Below, one piece after another: positions 24,802 through 36,466 of a stretch of 64,000 nucleotides of DNA (positions are counted from its first letter, which is position 1; every line of letters starts with the position of its first letter). The stretch covers positions 174,868,412 through 174,932,411 of the forward strand of contig CM036617.1 of assembly GCA_020746105.1 (NCBI GenBank), read 5' to 3'. The DNA is from Trogon surrucura. Taxonomy: Eukaryota > Chordata > Aves > Trogoniformes > Trogonidae. Below the pieces are notes generated by a model. That model was given only the letters and a program-made list of their open reading frames with translations. It was not told the origin of the DNA and ran no database searches. The position numbers and the translations under genes are program-made.

Positions 24802-25808
24802 TGTGGTGGGTGGACCCTGTCTGACTGCCAGATGCCTATCAAGCTGATCTACAACTCCTTTTCCTCAGCTGGACAGAGGCAGAAAAATGTGACAAGAAGC
24901 TCGTGGGTAAGGGCAGGAAGATCACTCAGTATTTACCTCCATAGGCAAAACAGACTTGCCTTGGAGAAATTAATTTAATTTATACATAGAATCATAGAGT
25001 AATAGAATGGATTGGGTTGGAAAATACCTTAAAAATCATCTACTTCCAACCCCTCTGCAATGGGCAAGGACATCTTCCACCAGATCAGCTTGCACAAAGC
25101 CTCATCCAACCTGGCCTTGAACACTTCCAGCGAAGGGGCTTTCACAACTTCTCTGGGCAACCTGGTCTAGGGTCTCAATACACCCACAGTAAAGAATTTT
25201 TTCCTTATATTTAATCTAAATCTACCCTCTTTCAGTTTAAAACTGTTACCCCTCATCCTATCACTACACTCCCTGATAAAGGGTCCCTTCCCATCTTTCC
25301 TGTAGGCCCCCTTCAGGTACTGGAAGGCCACTAGAATGTCTCCCTGGAGTCTTCTCTTCTCCAGGCTGAACAGCTCCAACTTTCTCAGCCTTTCCTCATA
25401 AGAGAGATGCTCCACCCCTGTGATCATCTTCATGGCCCTCCTCTAGACTTGTTCCAACAGGTCCATGTCCTGCACAGACTGCAAGGAAATCTTAGCTCCA
25501 ACTCCTGGAACACCTCCCCCACCTCCTTCTTCACTGACCTTGGTGTTTGCAGAGTTGTTCCTCTCACACATTGTCACTCCTCTCCTCCAGCTGCTGTTGA
25601 TCAGCAAGCTTTTTTCCCCTCTTAAATATGTTATGATAGAGGTGCTACCACCGCTGCTGATGGACTTGGCCTTGGCCAGTGACAGGTTGATCTTGGAGCT
25701 GGCTGGCCTTGGCTCTATCGGACCTAGGGGAAGCTTCTAGCAGTTTCCCACAGAAGCCATTCCAGTAGCTTCCCTGCTACCAAAACCTTGCCATGCAAAC
25801 CAAATACA
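24802..25808 (-). repeat. ERV-L LTR, minus strand, split by CR1
   Basis: Both ends are recognisable. The minus-strand start reads TGTATTTGGTTTGCATGG (from 25808) and the end is ...CCACCCACCACA (24802). The same LTR family occurs at 40431-41553. Shared blocks include GAAGCTTCCCCTAGG and TTGGCCAAGGCCAAG from the U3 part, and CAAGGCAAGTCTGTTTTGCC near the 3' end. A CR1 copy occupies 24986-25470, and about 0.6 kb of LTR interior present in the other copy is absent here, so this LTR has been interrupted and shortened. Confidence 0.75.
24986..25470 (-). mobile_element. CR1 LINE nested in the ERV-L LTR
   Basis: The 3' end ATAGAATCATAGAGTAATAG is at 24986. The body covers the 3' UTR and the end of ORF2, with minus-strand motifs [45 protein letters not shown] and RLNIRKKFFTV. 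The 5' end runs out near 25470 (GGACCTGTTGGAACAAG on the minus strand), where LTR text resumes at GACTGCAAGGAAATC. It is older than, or of a different subfamily from, the large CR1 next door, judging from its 3' UTR. Confidence 0.9.
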
Positions 25809-28041
25809 GTCTGGAACTTTATCTGCTTCTCTGTTTCCTCTAGGGAAATAGAAAAATTCACACTGCCTGAGGATTAGGAGGTGAGGTTGGGTTCAGGATT
25901 TTAGGGAGCTAGTGAATCTGGTGCAAAGGCACAGAATTCTTTTTTTTTTTTTTTTTTTTTTCCCCAGATAATTAGCAATAAATTCAATATTTTGCACTTA
26001 AGGAAAAAGATTTACTTTATCAACTAGTTTAGTTCTCCCTAGGACTTCCTTGTGCTTCATTTAACAAGGTGCTCTAGAGAAATATCAGATGCAAAAAGAA
26101 GAGAAAAGGGATATTTTCCACAAAACATGTGCCATTAACAGGCTAAAATGATCTTTAAAACTAATGCAATATGACTTCTGCTGTCTCATCCCAATGTTGT
26201 TGTTCTCAGAAGACAAGTCTCATTGTTTCTTATTTACTCTAAAATGTCAGACGTCACCTGAATTTCAAAAGCTTGCCCAGAATAGCTAAGACTTGGTCAA
26301 GTGGAAACTCACTTCAGTAGCTACTTTTGTAATAAAACTCTCTCCACTCAAAATTCTTGGCTCTGACCTGGCATTTCAAGCAAATTTACATCAAGAGACT
26401 CTTCACGATCTAATATACTGGAAAAAAAAAAAACAAACTGCTGCTTGAAAAGCTGAGTAGATCCTTGGTTCTTAAGAGTCAAAATCTTGTTTGTCTGTTA
26501 GTGCCTATTCTTACTCCCACTGAAGTCACAAGTTAATTCATACTGATGTTAACACACATGCGTTTGATTAATATTTGTAAAGGAAATTTAACTTTTAACA
26601 AAGAAAAACAAGCCAACAGATGAGGTCAGCTCACCTATTTGAACAGCCAAGGAAATGAAAACACCATGAAAGCTATTTTCATATTTCCAATGCATTTTCA
26701 TATTTTCGGTGAAAGCTTATGGGAATGAAGACAATAAGAGCATCAATGGAATGGTTGGAATTTGTATTTCTAAACAAGCCAATGCCAACCTGTTACTGAT
26801 TTCAAGTATCTGGTTATTCACGGCAGATAATTTTCAGTGCTGTTATAGTTGCACTGCTTTAAGACAAATACTATGTTAAATGTCACAATAGTTACATTTT
26901 CCAGTGAAAAAATGATGAAGAAGGACAGTGGCATCCCAAACTCACCCTCTTCAATGTTAGTTTTATTGATCCCATAAAATGTCAGTAAACTTTTATGCCT
27001 TTTCTCAATTTCCTAAGATAGACAGTGTCAGTGGAGAAGCTATGGTGCTGAAGCATACTGGTAAAAATCTAACTAGAATGTTCCACTTCAATGGCTGAAA
27101 ACTCTCTACATATTATAGCAAACATTTCCAAGGAAAAGAGACAGTATATGCTCTCAGATCTACTAGTATGGCCTATGTGCAAACTGCATCTTATTTATAT
27201 ATATTTCTATAACAGGAAAAAAAAGTTCCTACAATAGCTTCTTTTTTTTTTTTTTAATTTTCCCAAGATTCTCTTTCTTTAGTTTATGTGTCTTTAAATT
27301 GTCTCAGAGTTTTCCAAGAACACTTTAAAAATGTAGTGGCAAGATAACTTTCATTGCAATGACAGAAGCAACTCAAGACACAACTACTTCACTGTTGTAG
27401 AATTCAAAAGAAGCTCAGTATTGAACTCTTCACTGTTAGATACCTATTCTGTAGCTTGCTACATCCATTAAGACTACAGTGTTTTGATATCATACTTTTG
27501 GATGTTGTCTTTTTTTTCTTACTCCATCGGGTCCAAGTCTCCACTGTATCTAAGCTAAAATTTTGGCAATAAAGCTGGAAATGCAAATGTTTGTTTTCTT
27601 TTTTCTTACTTAAAAAGTAAATTTTAATATTTGGCAAGTAATTAAGTGGTGCTACTATTTCTTCACGATAGAATAATCATCATTTTATTAGTGATTAATA
27701 GTGTAATTTTAATTTGATTTAAATAATAAGAAAAAATGAATGTCATGAAATTGTGATAAAACACAGTCTTGGAATGAAGAGTGAGCCAGTCTGAGAAGCA
27801 AACAGGAAAATATAATCCTTCTTTTGAAGAGGACAGTGGAAGACAAGAAACTTCTTCCCAATTTAACCAAAATATTTCCTATATTTTGTTGAGGAATTCA
27901 GGGTCCACTTGGAGAATTCTGTGGTTGTTTTCTTAGGGCTGAGAAAACTATCACAATGCTATGTATATAGGGCTATGTTACTGTCAAAATTTTAACTCCA
28001 TATTTAGGTGTTACTGATACACTAACTGTATAATTACCCAT
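25809..28041. other. Unique sequence with poly-T tracts
   Basis: Contains an uninterrupted run of 22 T at 25940-25961 and a shorter T run at about 27242-27255. No gene or known repeat recognised. The poly-T runs have no recognisable SINE attached. Confidence 0.55.
25940..25961. repeat. Poly-T tract (22 T)
   Basis: A homopolymer of 22 T followed by CCCC. No retrogene or SINE body was recognised on either side, so its origin is open. Confidence 0.9.
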
Positions 28042-28095
28042 GATATTGCTGATATTGCTGATATTGCTCATATTGCTCATATTGCTCATATTGCT
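28042..28095. repeat. Minisatellite, six 9-bp units
   Basis: Three copies of GATATTGCT are followed by three of CATATTGCT, with no interruption. The array runs straight into CR1 endonuclease sequence (TGTGTGAGTCTGCTATAGACC). The unit looks like an expanded piece of the CR1 segment just before the CYRPP motif. Because the period is a multiple of three, it does not shift any frame; the minus frame through it reads repeated Ser-Asn-Met/Ile. Confidence 0.95.
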
Positions 28096-28302
28096 GTGTG
28101 AGTCTGCTATAGACCTCCCAACTAGAGCAGAGAGGTAGATGAAGTGTTCCATAAGCACTTGGGGGAAATCTCGTGGTAACTTGCTATTGTTCTTCTCAGG
28201 GACTTCAACTTCCCAGGTGTCTGTTGGAAATACAACACAACAGAGAGGGAATAATCTGGGAGGTTCCTGAAATGTGTGGCAGATAACTTCCTTTGCCACC
28301 TG
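28096..28302 (+). mobile_element. CR1 endonuclease fragment, plus strand
   Basis: Plus-strand translation recovers CR1 endonuclease motifs: VCYRPPN, a GDFN-like block degraded to [13 protein letters not shown] (the Gly of GDFN is lost), then [12 protein letters not shown]. Stops interrupt it. Neither the CR1 3' end nor the reverse transcriptase region follows in this orientation. Instead it abuts a minus-strand CR1 piece at about 28303. Confidence 0.8.
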
Positions 28303-28453
28303 CAAACTTACTGATGATACACTCTTTGTCCTTATCAAGTTCATCAGTAAAGATGTTAAACAGAAACGGTCCCAGCACTGAGCCCTGAGGAACACCACTT
28401 GTGACCAGCTGCCAGTTGGATTTAACTCCATTGACCACAACTCCTCGGGCCTG
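28303..28453 (-). mobile_element. CR1 reverse transcriptase fragment, minus strand
   Basis: A ~150-bp piece encoding (minus) [20 protein letters not shown], then [15 protein letters not shown] and CIISKFAGG, the last being a damaged FADD catalytic box. It resembles the copy at 44690 (INGVKF..., CIISKFAD). It ends abruptly at CTCGGGCC, where the 3' end of another CR1 begins, which indicates that the latter inserted into it. Confidence 0.85.
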
Positions 28454-29985
28454 TCACAGAATCACAGAATTATTGAGGCTGGAAAAGACCTCTGAGATCA
28501 TCAAGTCCAGCCTATGACCCAACTGGTTAGACCATGGCACTCTGTCCACATCCAGCCTCTCCTTAAACACCTCCAGAGACGGTGACTCCACCACTTCCCT
28601 GGGCAGTGCATCTCAATGTCTGATCACCCTCTCCGTGAGGAAGTGCTTCCTGAGATCCAACCTAAACCTCCTCTGACACAGCTTCAGGCCATCCCCCCTC
28701 ATCCTGTCACTGGTTGCCCAGGAGAAGAGCCTGATCCCCACCTGACTACAACTTCCCTTCAGGTCATTGTAGAGAGTGATAAGGTGCCCCCTGAGTCTCC
28801 TGTTCTCCAGGCTAAACATCCCAGCTCCCTCAGCCTCTCCTCATAGGTCTGTCCCTCTAGTCCCTTCACCAGCCTCGTTGCTCTCCTCTGGACCCACTCC
28901 AGCACCTTAATGTCTTTCTTGCAGTGAGGGGCCCAGAACAGCACACAGCCTTGAGGCAAGCACAGGGACAGAATTACATCCCTACTCCTGCTGGCCACGC
29001 TGTTGCTGATACAAGTCAGGATGCTGTTGGCCTTCCGGGCCACCTGGGCACACTGCTGGCTCACGTTCAACCGGTTGTCAACCAGTGTTCCCAGGTCCCT
29101 CTCTGCCAGGTCACTCTTCATCCACTCCTTCCCAGTCTGTAGCGCTGCAGGGGATTATTGTGGCCGAAGTGTAGGACCCTGCACTTGGTCTTGCTGAACT
29201 TCATACCGTTGGCTTCAGTCCATTGATCCAGCCTGTCCAGATCCCTCTGCAGTGCCTCTCTACCCTCTGGTAGATCGATACTCCCCCCCCAGGTTGGTGT
29301 CATCTGCAGACTTACTTAGGGTAGACTCAATCCCCTCATCCAGGTCGTCAATAAAGTTGTTGAACAGGACTGGGCCCAATACTGATCCCTGGGAGACACC
29401 ACTGGTCACCAGATGCCAACTGGATGCAGCACCATCCACCACCACTCTCTGGGCCCGGTCATTCAACCAGTTTTTTACCCAGCGAAGGGTGCATCTGTCC
29501 AAGCTGTGGGCTGCCAGCTTTTCCAGGAGGATGTTGTGGGAGACTGTGTCAAAGGCTTTGGTGAAATCAAGATAGACCAGATCCACAGCCTTCCCCTCAT
29601 CCACTAAACAGGTCACTCAGTCATAGAAGGAAAGGAGATTGGTCAGGCAGGACCTTCCTTTCCTAAACCCATGCTGGCTGGGCTTGGTCTCCTGGTTGTC
29701 TTCTACATGATGATCCATTCCATAACCCTGCCAGGCACCGAGGTCAGGCTGACAGGTCTATAGTTCCCTGGATCCTCCTTCTGGCCCTTCTTATGGATGG
29801 GCATCACATTGGCCAACCTCCAGTCATCTGAGACCTCCCCAGTTGGCTAGGATTGATGATAAATGATAGTGAGCAGCTTAGTCAGTTATTCTGACAGCTC
29901 TCTCAGCACCCTAGGATGAATCCCATCTGGGCACATGGACTTGTTGGGATCCAGCTGTCACAGCAGGTCACTAACTACTTCCTCC
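28454..29985 (-). mobile_element. CR1 LINE, 1.5 kb, minus strand
   Basis: The 3' end is at 28454 (CACAGAATCACAGAATTATTG). Minus-strand motifs in 5' to 3' order: [73 protein letters not shown] (catalytic box, first residue Ser), [36 protein letters not shown] and LAWRTGDSG. It is interrupted by many frameshifts. Its truncated 5' end meets the 5' end of a plus-strand CR1 at about 29985-29995. Confidence 0.93.
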
Positions 29986-29989
29986 TGGG

Positions 29990-30974
29990 TTGGCAACCTG
30001 TCACGAATGGCATCCCCCAAGGCTCAGTACTCAGTCCTGTTTAACATTTTCATCAATGATTTGGATGAGGAGAGAGACTGCACCCTTAGTAAGTTTGCAG
30101 ATGACATCAAGATGGATGGAAGCGTCAATCTGCTTGAGGGTAGGGAGGCACTCCAGAGGGACATGGATAGGCTGGATTGCAGGGTCAAGGCCAATTCTGT
30201 GAGTTTCATTAAGGCAAAATGTTGGCCACAACAACACCCAGCAGCGCTACAGGCTTGAGGAGGAGTGTCTGGAGAGCTGCCAGGCAGAGAGGGACCTGGG
30301 GGTGTTGATGGACAGCCGGCTGAACATGAGCCAGCAGTGTGCCCAGGTGGCCAAGAAGGCCAATGGCATCCTGGCCTTTATCAGGAATAATGTTGGCAGC
30401 AGCAGCAAGGAGGCGATTGTGCTCCTGTACTCAGCTTTGGTGCAGCCTCACCTCAAGCACTGTGTCCAGTTTTGGGCTGCTCACTACAAGAGGGTCATTG
30501 AGGTGCTGGAGAGGATACAGAGGTCAGCTACCAAGCTAGAAAAGGATTTGGAGCATATGTTGTACGAGGAAAGGCTGAGAGAACTGGGGCTGTTTAGCCT
30601 GGAGAAGAGGAGAATGAGGGGAGACCTTATTGCTCTCTACAATTACCTAAAAGGATGTTGGGGGGTTGGTCTGTTGGTCTGTTCTCCCTAGTGGCGAGTG
30701 ATAAGACAAGAGGAAATGACCTTAGGTTGTGCCAGGGGAGGTTCAAGTTAAATATTAGGAAGAACTTCTTTACTGAAAAGGTTGTCAGACATTGGAACAG
30801 GCTGCCCAGGGAGTTGGTTGAGTCACTATCCCTGGAGGTGTTTAGGAGATGGGTAGATATTGTGCTGAGGGACATGGTTTAGTGGTGTTGATAGGGGATA
30901 GGACAAAGGTTGGACTTGATGATCTTGAAGGTCTCTTCCAACCAAAACTGTTCTATGATTTTATGATTTTATGA
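29990..30974 (+). mobile_element. CR1 LINE, 1.0 kb, plus strand
   Basis: Starts inside the reverse transcriptase region (NGIPQGS-like, then [27 protein letters not shown] with an intact FADD). It continues with [57 protein letters not shown] and [20 protein letters not shown]. It ends in the CR1 tail TTCTATGATTTTATGATTTTATGA at 30951-30974. Stops and frameshifts make it inactive. It lies head to head with the preceding minus-strand copy. Confidence 0.93.
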
Positions 30975-33900
30975 AATGTAGCAAACAGAGAAAGTAAATT
31001 TTGAGTAAATATCTAGAAGAACATTTGATGAATCGTGATGAATCCAACATCATGTTTATGAATTAGATATTTTCAAATTTCAGAATTAAGAGGGGGAGGA
31101 GTGATTTGTGGATAGGAGAGTTGTATAGTATTTTGTAAAACCAGTTATTTGGAAGAATGGTCTATAATATTGGCTGGGTTCTTTGAATCATATTCAGTTT
31201 CAACACTTTTTTTTTCATGGTGAGAATAAGCAGATTTGAGGTGTTTTTACTTTGTTTCTAATTGTGCTTTAAAGAAAAACTGCTGCAGCAACTTTTTACA
31301 ATTTCTTAGAGTTTCCATAGAAACCAGGAGAGTGTATTTAAGAATCTCTGAAATGTTTCAGAACAGGACAGGAGATTAATGGAACATTGACTCTGAGTAC
31401 TGGAAAACAATCCAAAACCAAAAGAAGACAAAACCTGCACTAGACAAAAACTTCTTTAGATATCAAACAATAAGAAGGACCTATATATAAAAGTAAATTT
31501 CTTTTGGGTACCGATTGGATTTTCAGCTTTTGAATCCACATTAATTTGAACTTCACTGTCTTCAAGTTTCCAGAAAATTTACAATGCTGCAAAAATGATA
31601 GGGGAAAAAATCACTGAAATAAATTATTGCCTATATTCCTACAAAATGAGATATAGCGTTTGGCATACAGAATTTCACTATATTCATATCTGGAGACCTT
31701 CAGTTTTAAACATCAGTCCTGAGCTTGTGTGTTGCTAATCTCACAATATTTGGAACAGCTGGAATATTTTGTTACTTTTCTATTTTTTAAGATGTTTTAT
31801 ACCTGATATCTGAAAGATTAAAGTGGTCTCTTCTTCTTCACTGCTTTTTAAGTAAAAGGAAAAGCCAAAAATAAACCAAGAATTAAACCATTACATGATA
31901 CATCCTGTCCTGCAGCAATTATGTGGGTGTACCAGCAATATTCACTGTTGCGTCTACAGGCTGGCTTTCTGCTAAGTATTTAATTCTTGAATTCATTTGT
32001 TGTTTAAGAATGAGAGCGGCAGATGGTTCAGAAGGAAACTTATTCACTATTTAATTTGATTTGTTTATTCTGTTGATAATTAACTCCATGCATCAGGGCC
32101 TACTTTTTGCTCCCTTTCCCACCATCCTCTGGACCATTGGAGACTGCCTACTGTGAGAGAAGAAACACTGGATTAGACAAGTCAGTGTTTTTGGTGGCAT
32201 TGAGAAATCTCTCAACTGCCTGGCTAGTGTGTCTTGCTCACACACTTCAGTCACTAGTTTGTAAATTTCTCCTTATCGGATTAGCCATGACTTTCATTGT
32301 TTGTACAATTTGGAGATGATTATTCTGCTTTTACTGTCTTTGTGGTATGTAGCACTGTCTACTTCTTGGATAATGTGAGCTCATCTGTACTCTGTCAGAA
32401 CAAGGACTTTAATCTTTCTGTCTTCTATAGTTTTATGGTTTCTCTTGTTCAACAGTAGTAGTCTGAAGTTTATAATGCAGTGCTGATATCTTTTGAGGTG
32501 AGTCATAAAGTGAGAGATAAAGAGCCTTCTCTTATATCAATTAAAATTGCTTTCAAAACTCTAATTAATTTCAGTGCTCTGGAGTCTGAATGAGCATTCA
32601 GGATGTCTGTGAAGAATTTGAGTTAATATTTGAATTCCTGAGATCTCAATAGTCAGAACTATCTTTTAAAAATATGTTGCAAAGGTTTTCTGAAAGCTTT
32701 TGGTTATTATTACTAATGGAAGTAGTGATTTATTAATGATAATTACTATTAAAATCATGTGAATTCTAGCCCCAAACCTGAACCTTTTCTCATCTGCTTT
32801 TTTTCTTTTTTGTTAAAGAACCATCATAAAATACTTAATACTTCAAATAAAACTCTGATATAAACAGTATAATTTTAAGAAACTACAGCATTGCTAAATT
32901 TGGTCTGGTAAACAGAGTTAAAGTTAAATCAAATTATCTGTGCCTAAATATGACTGTATTAGTACAACTGGATCTGTTCAGCAAGATAAATTCAAAGCTA
33001 AGTACTCTTGAGAGATGTTGCATCTCTTGGGACATTCAGTGAAAACTAGTTATAAAATAGGTAAATGTTATTCTCAAAGCAACAACACTGTGCTTTGATT
33101 CAAACTTTCCTAAATCCCAGTAGGGTTAGAAACCAGAATTTCATCTGGGACTGCCTTAGGAAAATGTAGCATATGGAAGCTTCGCAGAAGAGTTTTTGAA
33201 ATATTTTGGATTCAGTAGTTTTCACTCGACATAAAGCCTCATGTTAAGATGCTTGTTTTTGAAAAGACAATGTGTTCTAGTCAATCTGTGAAAGCTTTAT
33301 TGCTTTGCGATATCTTACCCTAAGGACTAGAGGAAAACTGTCTTATTTTGAAGTAAAAAGTTTACAAAACAATTTTTGCTTCTGAAGTCTGTATGTTATC
33401 TGAAAGAACTGTCATGTTTCTTTGCATATGTAGCTCATGTTTTATGGAGTAAAACAAATGCAAAAAAAAGATCATGGTATCATGAAGTCACATGAATAGA
33501 TCAGCAAGTAAACTAATAAAACTCATAAAGCATGTTTTTTTCCATACTATTCACTTAAGAGTCTTCTAGAAATCGTGTGTTCTTCGTAGTGAAGAATGAT
33601 ATAGCATCCAATGACAGAAAACTGAAGCCAGACAAATTCAGACATGAACTGAAAAGAATGAACAGACATGAACAGGAAAGAATTTTTATCAGTGAGAATA
33701 ATTTAACTTTAAAACAATTTATTATGGTCTGTGATAGTTTCTTCAATATTATTAATATTTTATTTGAAATGGTGGGTTCTCCAGAAGATGCAGTCTGATT
33801 CAAAACAAGAATTGATGAAAAGATTCCATAGCCTATGTCATGTAGATCAGTCTGGAATCTTGCAATGCTCCTATTTAAACTTACAATCTGTGAACTGTAA

Positions 33901-35649
33901 TTGCCTCCAAGACAAAGTCTAATCAGAATTGAATTTGCATAAGCAGTGACACCAGTACATTATCAGCTAGTATCAGGGGAATAACGTTAGTTAAATTCCC
34001 TTTCTTCCAAGTGTAATTCTTAAATCATCTACACTAGCAAATACAATGCCACACCAAGTAATTGTTGTGTTTACTGCTGCCTGTATTAAAGTCAACCACA
34101 GATCAAGAATGAGATCCTGTTGTTCTATACACCTATCATCTGGCTGATCAGCAGAAAATTACTGAATAAGTGAGCATCTTAGACTATCTCGCTCCATCCC
34201 AGTACCTTATCTCAAAAGACTGTGCTTGCTTTCTTTATTCCACACAATTGTTTTTTTTTCTCACTTCCACTGCTAGCACAGAAAGGATAAGTTTAAATAG
34301 CAGATAAGGTCATGAGTGGCCTCAAATAAAAAAAAAATCATCCCTGTCTGAATAAGCTACTGAGAAATGAAATAAAGGAGAAAATTGTAATATTGCAATA
34401 AAAAACATCAATGTCAATAATAAGTCCATATATTTGACTTATCAAACACAGAATGACTCCTAAATATTAAATTTAGGTTATTTTTTTTTCGGTTGAGGTG
34501 TACATAAACCAGTTAATTTCTGGTTTTGTGTCATTTTAAGAATCCTGATGAAGGTTGACAGCCTCAATATATGCCTATCATCTCCAATAAGCAGTAAAAT
34601 TGAGTTAAACTAGTATTTAAAAAATAATTTTAGACTGCTGTATATCTGCAGCTAACATCCCGCATGGGTCAAGTATTCATTAGTGTTCAAGATCCAATTA
34701 TTGACAAACATGTTTGTGCTGTCTCCTGTTTATATTTCAGTTGCATCAAAAGAAATGAACTGTGACAAAGGTAACAGAAATAGTAAGAGGCAGTTCTCGA
34801 GAAGATCATGTCTATTAAACATTAGTGATTATTTTTTTCTTTTAATAAAACATGTTACAAGTCTTAATTGCATCTGGAAAATGCAATTTAATCTCTATAA
34901 GCTTTATTCATACTCAAGTTTACTTCAATGAAACTTTCTTTACCATATTGCCATGAGACACACTTATTTCCTTTTTGAAACTTGTAATTCAGCTTCTACA
35001 GGAGATAGAGATGAAGTAGGATTTATGAAGTACGATATAAGAATATTAATATTTTTGCTTTTCAAGAGTGATCCTCATTTGAGATATCTGAACAGCAGTT
35101 GCATATTTCACTAACACTATCAGAATTAACCAAGAGGGGAGAAAAAAACTTAAAAAAATATAAGAATTACTAAGTATGCAAATGATTACTTGCCTTGGAG
35201 GAGTTCAGACTTGCAAAAGTTATTTAAGGAGGGCATGATTACTTTCCTGATAATAGTCAAAGAATGAAATTATGTCAGATTTGTGGTTCTAATAGTGTTG
35301 CTTCATGTATTCAAGAATGGTAACAACTTTGTTCCAGAAGAGGGCAAGTCTTTTCAAATAAAATGATAATCCTGACTGTAAGAAAATAGAGTTATTAATT
35401 TTACATCCACTACATCATTTTGTCTACTCTAAATTTATTGCTACTTTAAGCAGGAGAAAATATTTATTTCTCTGCTTCACTAAAGGAACTGATTGCTGAA
35501 TTCCCTTAGGCCTCTTTCACAAGCTCATTCTCAGTGCCATCATGACCATCACAAACTGTTTTGCATATCGTAGTCAAGACCAACAGACACCTCAGGCAGT
35601 ATGATCGTGCCAGAATCCATATGCTACATTGGACTGGAATGGTCGCTAT
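30975..35649. other. Unique sequence, nothing certain
   Basis: The largest repeat-free stretch in the middle of the window. A plus-strand open segment at 33560-33798 has an acceptor-like start and a charged, protein-like composition (see findings). Otherwise no gene, RNA or known repeat is recognised. Confidence 0.55.
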
Positions 35650-35716
35650 CATAGAATCATAGAGTCAGAGAATCATGGAATCATAGAGTCAAAGAATCAT
35701 AGAATCATAAAATCAT
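35650..35716. repeat. Expanded CR1 tail microsatellite
   Basis: About eight degenerate 8- to 10-bp units built from ATCATAGA and TCAGAGA/TCAAAGA variants. CR1 tails normally have two to four units, so this one has grown after insertion or was long at insertion. Confidence 0.85.
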
Positions 35717-36442
35717 CAAACGATTTGGGTTGGAAGGGACCTCAAAGATCATCTAGATCCAACGCCCTTGCCATGGCAGGGACATCTCCCACTAAATCAG
35801 GTTGCTCAAGGCTCCATCCATCCTGGCCTTGAACACTTCCAGGGCTGGAGCATCCACAACCTCCCTGGGCAACCTGTTCCAGTGCCTCACCATCCTCAGG
35901 GTAAAGAACTTCTTCCGTATATCTACTCTAAAGCTATGCTCTTCCAGCTTCCACCCATTACCCCTCATCCTATCACTACAGGTCCTTGTAAAAAGTCCCT
36001 CCCCAGCCTTCTTGTAGGCCCCCTTCAGGTACTGGAAAGGTTTCCCTGGAGCCTTTTTTTTTCCAGGCTGAACAATCTTAATACTTTCAGACTGTCCTTT
36101 TAGGAGAGGTGTTCCAGTTCTCTGACCCTCTTGGTAGCCCTCCTCTGGACTCGCTCCAACAGCTCCATGTCTTTCTTATGTTGGAGGTTGCAGAGCTGGA
36201 GGCAATATTCAAGGTGGGGTCTCACAAAGGCAGAGTAGAGGGGCTCCCTCAGCCTGCTGACCACACATCTCTTGATGCATCCCAGGATACAGTTGGCTTT
36301 CTGGACCTCAAGCGCACACTGTTGGCTCATGTTGCTCTTATTATCCACTAACACGCCCAAGTCCTTCTCCCCAGGACTACTCTCAGTCCACTCATTGCCC
36401 AGCCTGTATCTGTGCTTAGGATTGCCTCGACACAGGTGCAGG
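35650..36442 (-). mobile_element. CR1 LINE with expanded tail, minus strand
   Basis: The 3' tail is unusually long (35650-35716), made of ATCATAGA(A/G)TC-like units. The body runs through the 3' UTR (GGTTGGAAGGGACCTC) and the end of ORF2, with minus-strand motifs [47 protein letters not shown] and [18 protein letters not shown]. Its 5' end at about 36442 is joined to an inverted copy of its own sequence (see the fold-back entry). Confidence 0.93.
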
Positions 36443-36466
36443 AGGCAACCCCAAGCACAGATACAG
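36404..36466. repeat. Fold-back inverted repeat at CR1 5' end
   Basis: The 24-bp arms 36404-36427 and 36443-36466 are inverted copies with two mismatches, separated by 15 bp. The left arm is ordinary CR1 sequence. The right arm lies beyond the CR1 end and is its reverse complement. A third short inverted piece (CTGTATCTG, 36474-36482) follows. This looks like a snap-back of the nascent cDNA during insertion. Confidence 0.85.

Noticed and set aside
28042-28095. CRISPR-like repeat array
   Set aside because: Units are 9 bp with no spacers and sit inside CR1 sequence in vertebrate DNA. It is a minisatellite.
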